From Sapria himalayana (Eukaryota; Streptophyta; Magnoliopsida; Malpighiales; Rafflesiaceae), in assembly GCA_029783825.1 (NCBI GenBank), contig JAREIK010012344.1, positions 22,393-86,392 on the forward strand: DNA of 64,000 nucleotides. The letters are read 5' to 3'. Numbering within the stretch: the stretch's first letter is position 1; every line of letters starts with the position of its first letter. Both the position numbers and the translations under genes were made by a program. The notes beneath the pieces are model-generated. The model did no database searches. It was not told the origin of the DNA and saw only the letters and a program-made list of their open reading frames with translations. Shown here in pieces: positions 53,001-61,043 of this stretch.

Positions 53001-53753
53001 CACAATGTGTCTTCTTAAACCAAAGATGATCACAAAACTTACAGCTAATAACATTACTTTGACCACCCCAATATATACATACATCCATTGAAACAACAAT
53101 CAATTTTTTATACTAGTAGACTCATACCTCGTACTAACTTCTCAGTGTTGTAAAAGTTGTTAGTGACCAAATTATATTCCAAAACAATTGACTTTATTAG
53201 TTATGTCACCTGATCAAATAATTTCTCATACCTCGTACTAATTTCATGCTCATAATGTACTTTATTAGTTATGCTCGTGCGAATGTGTTTTATAGCCATG
53301 CCACAACTCATTATTTATAGCTTTAAGTATTTAATGAAATTTCTAAGCTTTAGGTTTTGGTGGTTCATTCATATAATCCAAATTAAAGTCAGCACTAGTA
53401 GCTTCCATGACCATTCTATGGTATGTGTATGATGCTTCTTCACCACATGCAAATAATTCAGTACCCTCATTTTGATCAATGATCAGAGCGATTGTACTTT
53501 CACCATAATAAATCCAAACAAAAGAAATTTGGTACAAAGCCATATTTAGCCAAATGATATCATAGAGTGTTTACATCACGAAATCGGATATTCTAACACT
53601 TGTGGTTCTTACATGGACACTTAATTTTTTTTCCATCCATCCATCTGGATTGACTACCCACAAAGTTGATGAAAGTTTCAAGCCTACTCAAAAAAAGTGA
53701 TTCAAAATTCCAATCATAAACCTTTTGTACATCCACTGATGATCTGAACTCAT
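50091..53753 (-). pseudogene. TNP2-type CACTA transposase, degenerate
   Basis: TNP2 transposase cuts CACTA termini. From the ATG at 53,753 (MSSDHQWMYKRF) the transposase-associated domain is visible, with IKCPCKNHKC and FVWIYYGES down to about 53,500. The Transposase_21 core shows WNVGVN, SKKKNFIMRAALMW, DFPAYKMLSG and FACPYCM (52,570-52,400), then NMFDNIFNIILNVDGKTKD (about 52,080-52,025). DUF4218 follows, with DGYVSNMVRCVDMKNLKLFG (51,860), LENDIPLILCKLEQIFPQSF (51,650), EARIAGLVQYRWIYPFERY and ASSFCSYYFE (51,300). DUF4216 follows, with TTYPGYFFNGYKFHT (50,740), CEWFDPT (50,535), YKLVDFTHKRRYN and QAAQVYYSTYL (50,400). An acidic tail ends near 50,091. Numerous stops and frameshifts, and possibly retained introns, make it non-functional. 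No alternative family fits this domain order. Confidence 0.93.
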
Positions 53754-55213
53754 TTTTCCTATTCTATTTGCAAAGAATAATGCTCAATTATTATTTTGAA
53801 TGAAACATATAATTACTTCAAAATATACTAATAATTAAAAAAAATTACTTACAAATGTATATTTAAATATTAAATATTGTAAATATCGAGGTAATACATT
53901 TGTAGAATCTGCTTTAATAATAAAGCACTTTTTAGTATGGTAAGATTAATAAATATCATGCTATTACTAGATGAATGGAGTAAAATATCTGAATGGACAA
54001 GAAAGTAAAGCAAAAAAAAATAAATTGAAATTTTGAAGGAGTAAGCTTCTCACTTCTCAATGAAGATCAAATAGCACAATTTTATTATGATTCAACTCAA
54101 TCTTTGAATATTAAAATAAAAAAAAAGAATAAATTAATGGAATGGAGATCCAATTCCAAGAACTTTAGCAAATGAATTAATGAGAATTCAGACATGAATG
54201 AAAACATAGTTGGAATTGAAAATATATCATACAAAGTATTCAACTAGAAAACATAGATGTGAAGAAAGCTACATAATAGATTTCTAGCCTTACAAATTTA
54301 AACTAATCAGAGATATAAATAATTATAGACATTAACACTATAATTATTTTGTGGAAAACTACAATCAAAAGATAGTTTGCTTAGAAAACATACATACACC
54401 TCAATTAATACATAATCAATACGAAAAATGGGAATTATTAATTTCACAAAATTAAAGATATAACCATCACTTATATACTAGTAATTAATGATTTTAAAAC
54501 TTGTAATAATTTACTACGAACATCTAGATTAATATTGTGTGCATGAGGAGGATCTTCATTCATTTATATTATTGTGATAATAACTTCACTTTACACAATA
54601 TTATTTGACACAAATATCTATTATATAATTTCAATGGAAAATGCAATATATGGTAATAGTTAAGCTAAAAAAAGAATTTTGTAATAACAAACAGCAAAAT
54701 CAAAACACACCCTTAGCAAATGCAATGGTCTTGAGGACAATCGCAATAAAAATGTTTAATGTAAATTAATTTTAATTTGAGACTATAAAATAAAAATGAT
54801 AAAATAATATTTTTGTTGTATTCCAATGCTTTACAATATTTTTTAAATAAGCATATGATAATATTTTAACAACTCTCATTTATTAGTTATAATGTGTATT
54901 AAAACTCAAAATTCAATTAGAACAACAAAAACAAAGTGTTTTGATGCATTCTGAAGATATACAAATGTATTCCATATATATTTATGATTTATATTTAATT
55001 TTATTTATTAAACATTTTGAAAAATGTAACAAATTTTTAATATGAATAAATCGGTAAAATTAAAATTCAATGAAGTTCAATGATGCTTGATTTGTTTATT
55101 AATATTCATGTCTCTATTTTTTTCAATGAATTTAAATGAGCTTGAATATTAATCGATATTTTTAACATTATTCCATGTGTTCAATAAAATATATATACCT
55201 ACACACAAAAAAC
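53754..55213. other. Unassigned spacer upstream of TNP2
   Basis: AT-rich DNA with no recognisable coding sequence or element. As it lies 5' of TNP2 on the minus strand it may hold the decayed promoter and leader, but no TATA position can be defended in such AT-rich sequence. Confidence 0.35.
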
Positions 55214-55232
55214 AATATAATATATATATATA

Positions 55233-55293
<61 letters not shown>

Positions 55294-55306
55294 ACATCAA
55301 TTAAAT

Positions 55307-55345
<39 letters not shown>
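55214..55345. repeat. (TA)n and (AC)n microsatellites
   Basis: TA dinucleotides occupy about 55,216-55,289 (with one TACTA break) and AC dinucleotides about 55,309-55,340, followed by a short TA run. The frames through it on both strands (poly Ile-Tyr, poly Cys-Val, poly His-Thr) are not genes. Confidence 0.93.
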
Positions 55346-55356
<11 letters not shown>

Positions 55357-55479
55357 TGACACATCAAAAACAAAAGGCTCGATACATTAAATCTTGAGAT
55401 AAAAGTGAGCCTCCTTGGAGGTTGTAAGTTCAAACTCCATGATCTACAAAAATATTATCAGGATAAGAAATAATGCCAC

Positions 55480-58400
55480 ATTTAGTTATATTTAATTATA
55501 TAGAGCTTTATATACTTATACAAATAATTATAAATAGTTATACACATATAGTTAAACATAATGTCGTATGTTTGGTTATACATGTAATTAAAAATATAGT
55601 TACATGTGGTTATACACGTAGTTACAAATATAGTTAAACTTATATTTATACATGTAGGTATTTTTATCGTTCATATAATTTATATATTTATACATATAGT
55701 AATCTATAGGTATAGATTATAGTAAAATACATTTTTAAATACTAATATATAAAAATGTATATTAAATATATGTGTATTAATTATATATTTAAATATAGTT
55801 ATGTATAATTTTTTTATAGTTATACATGTAGTAAAATACAATTATTTATTTTTATATGTTTTTTATACCCTATTAGTATATATAATTAAAAATAGAGTTA
55901 TATATAGTTAAACATATAGTTGTATATAGGTATATTTATACAAGTAGTTATAATTAGTTATACATAAATGTATGCAAAATTATAAACAAATATATAAAAT
56001 TACATATATTATATATATATGTATACATAGTTACAAATATAGTTTTATTTAATTATATAGAGTGTTACATAGTTATACTAATATTTATATAGTTATAGAC
56101 ATGTAGTTAAACATAAGTTGTATGTCATTATACATGTAATTATAAATATAGTTTACATGTGGTTATTCATATAGTTATACATATATTTTAAAATGTAGGT
56201 ATATATATTTTTAATATACTTTTTAAATGTATACATATAGTTATCTATAGGTATAGATATAGTAAAATACATTTTATATACAAATATTAAAAATGTATAT
56301 AAATATATGTTCATAATTATATATTTAAATATAGTTATGTATAATGTTTTCTAGTATACATGTAGTCAAAGACAATTATTTATAGTTATATGTTATTATA
56401 CCTATAGTATATATAGTTAAAATAGAGTTATATATAGTTAAACATATAGTTATATATAGAAATATTCATACAAGTAGTTATAAGTAGTTATACATAAATG
56501 TATACAATGTTATAAACACATATATAAATTTACATATATATATATATGTATATAGTTTACAAATATAGTTATATTTAATTATATGGAGTGTTACATAGTT
56601 ATAGAAATATTTATATATAGTTATACACATGTAGTTAAACATAATATTTTATGTTATTATACAATCTAATTATAATATAGGTTACATGTGGTCATACATA
56701 TAGTTACACATAGTAGTTATATATATATTTATACATGTAGGTAATATATTTTTTCATATAATTTTATATTGTATACATATAATTATATATAGGTATAGAT
56801 ATAGTAGAATACATTTTATATATGAATATATAAAAATGTATATTAAATATATGTTGTTATTTATATTTTAATATAGTTATGTATAATATTTTTATAGTTA
56901 TACATGTAGTCAAAGACAATTATTTATAGTTAAATGTTCTTATACCTATGTATCTATAATCAAAAATAGAGTTATATATAGTTAAACATATAGTTGTATA
57001 TAGATATATTCAATACAAGTATTATAAGTACTTATACATAATGTATGCAAAGTTATAAAAAATAAATAGTACACATATAGAATATATATGTATACATAGT
57101 TACAAATATAGTTTTATTTAATTATTAAAGTGTTACATAGTTATACTAATATTTATATATAGTTATACACATGTACTGTTGGGCAATTGAGCTTCCACGG
57201 TAGTGAGATTAAGATACAGAAATAATAGAAATAATAGAAAACAAGAAATATATATATCCAATCCAGCAACCATCCACGACTGAATCAAAAAAACGAGAAA
57301 TAAACACCAAAAAATAACGTGGTTCGCTAGTCACCTTAGTACGACTAGCTACATCCACCAGAAAATGCTTATGCGTTACAGATTAAACCAATAGAAATTG
57401 TTCTTATCAGCATGCAGCACACAGATAGTCACAATAAATCACGCAGAGAGAAGAGAGAGAGATGATGAATAGTTCAACGGGTCCAAAAACAGCCACCCGA
57501 AAATAAAATTACAAAACATTTTATATTAAAAATTTTTCTCGGTTTCATTTAACTGGAGCGGGTCGGATCATGTGACAGGTCAGCCTCTACTCCAAATATT
57601 TTAGCCTGCTGATCAGACGGCGGGACCTCCGTTATTGTGCTGCTTGCTGAATCCTCATCCTCTTATATGTTTATTTCCTACACTTACTTGCAAATATTAA
57701 AATAGAAAAAATATTTAGTTATACAAACAAATTACATATACAACATGTAGGTTAAAAATAATGTGTATGTTGTTATACATGTAATTATAAATATAGTTAC
57801 ATATGGTTATACATATAGTTACAAATATAGTTATACTTATATTTTAAACATGTAAGTATATATATTTTTTTCATATAATTATATATATATATACATATAG
57901 TTATCTATAGGGATAGGATATAGTAAATACATTTTTATATACTAATATATAAAAATATATATTAAATAAATGTTAATATATTTTAAATAATAGTCATGTA
58001 TAATATTTTTATAGTTAACATGTAGTCAAAGACAATTATTTATAGTTATATGCTTTTATACCTATAGTATATCTTGTTAAAAATAGAGTTATATAGAGCT
58101 AAACATATAGTTATATATATATGGATATATTCATATAAGTTGTTATAAGTAGTTATACATAAATGTATACAATGGTATAAACAAATATATAGATTTACAT
58201 ATTTGTATACATAGTTACAAATATAGTTATATTTAATTATATATAGTGTAACATTGTTATACAAAATATTTATATATAGTTATACCATATATAGTTAAAC
58301 ATAATGTTGTATGTTGTCTAACATGTAATTATAAATATAGTTATATGTGCTTATATATATAGTTAAATATATAATTATACTTATATTTATACATGTAGGT

Positions 58401-58690
58401 ATATATATTTTTATATACTAATATTATAAAATGTATATTAAATATATGTTGTTAATCTATATATTTAAATATAGTTATGTATAATATTTTTTAGTTATAC
58501 ATATAGTCAAAGATAATTATTTATGGTTATATGTTCTTATACTTATAGTATATATAGTTAAAATAGAGTTATATATAGTTAAACATATTGTTATATATAG
58601 AGATATTAAAACAAGTAGTTAAAAGTAGTTATACATAAATGTATACAAAGTTAAACAAATATATAGATTTAAATATATGAATACATATTT
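55480..58690 (-). repeat. Five-copy ~545-bp satellite at the 5' end of inner CACTA
   Basis: The landmark TTTAATTATATAGAGTGTTACATAG recurs as variants, with TTTAATTA at 55,491, 56,048, 56,574, 57,117 and 58,232. Steps are 557, 526 and 543, then 1,115, which falls to about 550-610 after removing the LTR insertion. Each unit holds the same ordered phrases, such as CATGTAGTCAAAGACAATTA and GGTATAGATATAGTAAAATA. Units are built from a degenerate ~10-bp word, ATAGTTATAC. The array reaches within about 20 bp of the terminus at 58,708, leaving no room for ordinary subterminal repeats. Confidence 0.88.
57177..57682 (-). mobile_element. Probable solo Copia LTR inserted in the satellite
   Basis: About 506 bp of normal-complexity DNA interrupts the satellite. 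Ends are TGTTGGGC and TTCCTACA, near-inverted TGTTGG/CCTACA as in LTRs. Read on the minus strand it contains, in order, TATAAGAGG near the start, CTCTCTCTCTTCTCTC, and GTGGATGTAGCTAGT … GAACCACGTTA, a phrase typical of the transcribed part of plant Copia LTRs, ending in GCCCAACA. No primer site or coding region adjoins it, so it is solo. Flanking 5-mers (TGTAC, CTTAC) do not match well. An extra ~60 bp to 57,742 could belong to the insertion, because satellite resumes there with ACATGTA, the same word that precedes 57,177. Confidence 0.7.
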
Positions 58691-58708
58691 AGACTTTTTT
58701 TTGAAGTG

Positions 58709-58711
58709 ATG
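58709..58711 (+). other. Target-site duplication, right copy (ATG)
   Basis: Second copy of the 3-bp duplication made when the inner CACTA element inserted; pairs with 47,887-47,889. Confidence 0.85.
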
Positions 58712-58830
58712 TTTCATTTGGAAAAGGCACATTTTATGTTGGATGAGAATCTCATGAATGGTGCATTATGGAGATGAACAAGTCTAACATCCTTAACCCA
58801 ATCCACCTGATGGAGAAATCATCGTTATAA
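58712..58830 (+). pseudogene. AP-4 sigma fragment, remainder of last exon after the CACTA insertion
   Basis: Directly after the target duplication the frame reads FHLEKAHFMLDENLMNG. A single-base deletion follows in the codon pair GGT-TGC (now GGTGC), after which the other frame gives NKSNILNPIHLMEKSSL and a TAA at 58,828-58,830. Joined to CEFNIM at 47,872-47,889 this is the C-terminus of the AP-4 sigma subunit, with its natural stop. The copy therefore covers roughly residues 49 to the end of the ~143-residue family protein. The frameshift shows that the copy is not maintained by selection. Confidence 0.88.
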
Positions 58831-59531
58831 TGTTTTACATGTTTTATGCAAACTAATGTACTCTTTCTATTCATTTTCGTGCATATAATGGATGAATATC
58901 ATGTGTTCATGGGCTTCTTTTTATGTTTCATTCAACTTTAATTTATAATAAATGATAAAAATAGGTTATGAATAATGATTTTTCTTGCTCCCATATTTCA
59001 TAACACTTTCCTAAGCAATTCTTCCATGGAATAAGTTTACACCTTTGATAATTCTCCTATTTTTTATAGTTTTTACCCTTAGGCTCTTTTATGGTTTGAA
59101 TAGCAGGCTTAATAATGACTTCTATTAACTAACTTTTCACTATTTCTTTATGGCTTGAATAGCAGGTTTGAATAGCAGGCATAATTCTCCTATTAGGCTC
59201 TTTTATAGTTTTTATTTAATTTTCTTAAAGTTCTAGTGGTATGGGTCTTTGATATCATGTTAGAAACTAAAAATGAAATAATGCAACTTTATTAACCATG
59301 ATGCGTGAATAAATATAACCTATGAGATTGGAGCACCCTAAACACTATGAGTAGCTCATTGACTGAACTATATACAAACTAGAAACATATCTCAACAAAA
59401 AAACATAATCATATATATTTTTTTTTTCATGATAACTGCTAGGTTAACGCACAATACTAAAATATCTTCTTTATTCTTACAAAAAATTGTAGCTACTAAT
59501 TTTGTTTGGACCATTTCTGCATCTATTATAG
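58831..59531. other. Unassigned, with a faint retroelement-like boundary near 59,260
   Basis: The first part is probably AP-4 sigma 3' flank. TTTATGG-TTGAATAGCAGG occurs two to three times near 59,090-59,180. Around 59,235-59,265 the minus strand reads TTTCTAACA followed by TGATATCAAAGACCCAT. This resembles an LTR end plus a tRNA-Met type primer site, but no LTR partner or coding region supports it, so I do not call an element. Confidence 0.3.
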
Positions 59532-59794
59532 ATGACTCTACTTTCAAGAATACATCATAGAAAATTAGTGCAATTCATTGGATATTTTCACGAGGGAGGC
59601 AGTATGCTTGTTTATGAATTCATGCACATTGGAACATTGAAGGAGCATATTTATGGTAACTCAAATCTTATATAAACTACAATGATATCAACTGAGGCAG
59701 TCATTAATGCATGTAACGTTGATAGGCAAATTCACAAATAGAGAAAGTATCAATTGGATCAAGCGGCTCGAGATTATAGAAGATGCGGCAAAAG
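59532..59794 (+). pseudogene. LRR receptor-like kinase fragment (malectin-like/LRR-I type), two exons
   Basis: Parents are plasma-membrane receptor kinases; the pieces come from the kinase N-lobe and hinge. Exon 1 (59,532-59,655) follows ATTATAG and reads TLLSRIHHRKLVQFIGY, then EGGSMLVYEFMHIGTLKEHI. It ends at G/GTAACT. Exon 2 (59,726-59,794) follows TTGATAG and reads NRESINWIKRLEIIEDAAKG, ending at G/GTGTTT. All three introns join in phase with the frame kept open, so splice signals survive. The wording LVYEFMHNGTLKEHLYG and WIKRLEIAEDAAKG is what I recall for the At1g67720-like LRR-RLK group; a general RLK is certain, the subgroup less so. ATP loop, HRD and DFG motifs are absent, so it cannot be a kinase. 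Confidence 0.85.
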
Positions 59795-60354
59795 GTGTTT
59801 TTAAAAGTTCTTATCTAAGTTTGATTTATTTTGCAAGCATATGATGTTAGTTGGTGCATGGTCCAACGGACAGCGATGCCATGAGATATGGCCCCATAGA
59901 TGCTTAGCCATGGTGCATAACTATCTGGAAGTGCATAGTGTGTGTGTGGTCCAGTGAACTTGCATGTGTGCTCGATGTATAGGATGTGCACCGTGTAAAT
60001 ATTTGAAGCATCCATGGTGTAGTGTGTCAAAATGTAGCTTGTGCTCATTAGGTTTTTTTTATATGTATCAAAGAAAGTGATTTTCCATGTAGAATCATGT
60101 GAGTAAAAACTATATAGTTGTTATGAAAGTGGCCACTACTTTGGTGTTTCCATAACTATTTGACTACTACAATAAATGTTGAGTGTTAAGTGTGTAATGA
60201 AAAATATAATATTTAATTTATTTATATCTAGCATAGATTTTCTATTTTCTATTTTATCACAGGAACTCATTGAGAATTGTATGACAGCTGCTTCTAAGCC
60301 AGTTGAAGTTTTATGGATCTTCAGATACCTTTTTTAAGAAAAGAAAAGTAGGAA
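59795..60354. other. Unassigned, includes possible captured intron
   Basis: Begins as the intron downstream of receptor-kinase exon 2. No third kinase exon (HRDLK region) is found. Near 60,262 TCACAG is followed by a short open stretch, ELIENCMTAASKPVEV, which could be an exon of another gene but is too short to name. Confidence 0.3.
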
Positions 60355-60495
60355 ATGAAAGAAGTGAATGATGAGATTAAAGAAATGAAGAATGAAATGC
60401 AATAGTAGATGACCTATATGGAGTCACAAATAGCAGCCTTGACGAGACAGATAGCACACCGAGTTCCAGAAGTATACCTGCACAAGAGAGCCTAG
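60355..60495 (+). pseudogene. Coiled-coil remnant near outer CACTA 3' end (TNPA-like C-terminus)
   Basis: Plus strand reads MKEVNDEIKEMKNEMQ, two TAG codons, then MTYMESQIAALTRQIAHRVP. This is a heptad-like charged helix ending shortly before the 3' terminal repeats, the position of the second CACTA gene's C-terminus. The equivalent minus-strand helix of the inner element is at 48,431-48,620. The consecutive TAG codons fit deaminated CAG or TGG. Family assignment is by position and character only. Confidence 0.45.
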
Positions 60496-60714
60496 CACAA
60501 ATGCACTAGTTAATAATGAGGATGATAATTTAGTTTTAAAAGATTATATACCCATGTTATGTTTTTATTTTAACTATGTAAGTATTGTATCAGAATAATT
60601 TATTAACTGGTTTTACTTTTTGTTAATTATAAATAACAGTTCATAAGATATGTTTTTTTTCAATTTAATATAAAAGTTAAATATATGTAATCAAAAATCT
60701 TTTGTAAAAAAATA

Positions 60715-61043
60715 AAATTATAAAAATAGTTTTCGAATGAAAATAGCTAGGGATTTTTCCTTGGCTATTTTAGCTAGTGAATTTTATATAGATATTTATT
60801 CGAAAAATATTAATTACTACTCTTAATTATGATCGAAATTAGCAAGGAAATAAATATAATTAGTAGGGAATTTCTATCACTCAAAAATTTACTAGGAAAT
60901 TTATTTTATTGCTATAATTTTGTGAAAAGTACATTAGCTTGGGATAATTTGCATCATAAATCTGTTGTTAATCTATTTTAGCGACGGGATAAGCCCAATA
61001 AGCTAGAGAAATTTCCCTTACTATTTGAGAATTTTTTATAGTG
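60715..61043 (+). repeat. Outer CACTA 3' terminal and subterminal repeats
   Basis: GAATGAAAATAGCTAGGGAT at about 60,735 opens a block of GCTAGGGA and ATTAGCAAGGAAAT words, followed by TTTTAGCGACGGGAT and the terminus TTTTTTATAGTG at 61,043. Reverse collinear with 47,890-48,175. TATC sequence starts within about 15 bp of the terminus. Confidence 0.8.

Larger units (their letters stand above)
47890..58708 (-). mobile_element. Inner CACTA transposon (10.8 kb), decayed autonomous type
   Basis: Borders are CACCACAAGAAAAATCC at 47,890 and, read inward on the minus strand, CACTTCAAAAAAAAGTC from 58,708, flanked by ATG on both sides. Interruption of an AP-4 sigma exon at exactly these points confirms the borders. 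On the minus strand the order is satellite array with solo LTR, spacer, TNP2 transposase (53,753-50,091), Pro/Ser-rich remnant (49,826-49,633), coiled-coil remnant (48,620-48,431) and 3' terminal repeats (48,175-47,890). This is the usual TNP2-then-TNPA layout. Every coding part is broken, so it cannot move itself. Confidence 0.85.
44339..61043 (+). mobile_element. Outer CACTA element carrying host gene fragments, inserted in the TATC array
   Basis: The left end (44,339-45,720) is inverted-homologous to the CACTA terminus at 5,701. The right end reads TTTTTTATAGTG at 61,043, the complement of CACTATAAAAAA, and its last ~320 bp is inverted-homologous to the inner element's end at 47,890-48,175. 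TATC array abuts both ends in the same strand sense. The left terminal pentanucleotide has decayed (AATTACATACGAATATT where CACTACAAGAATATT is expected) and no 3-bp target duplication can be read. Without the inner element it would be about 5.9 kb. Cargo: HD-Zip I pseudogene, AP-4 sigma fragment and receptor-kinase fragment. A coiled-coil remnant near the right end agrees with plus-strand orientation. Pairing these two ends is inference from family resemblance and position. Confidence 0.65.

Noticed and set aside
55149..55433. Frames with poly Ile-Tyr, Cys-Val and His-Thr on both strands
   Set aside because: They are translations of (TA)n and (AC)n microsatellites.
55405..55450. tRNA-like B-box (GGAGGTTGTAAGTTCAAACTCC), possible SINE or tRNA
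   Set aside because: Only one short motif; no convincing A-box, no cloverleaf, no A tract and no flanking duplication.
58046..58264. 72-codon minus-strand Tyr/Ile/Asn-rich frame
   Set aside because: It lies in the ~545-bp satellite, and the corresponding positions of the other units are not open.
47890..61043. Pairing the terminus at 47,890 with the one at 61,043 as a single element, since these two ends are the most alike
   Set aside because: The AP-4 sigma exon joint and the ATG duplication fix 58,708 as the partner of 47,890. The likeness of 47,890 and 61,043 is better explained as two 3' ends of the same family in opposite orientation.
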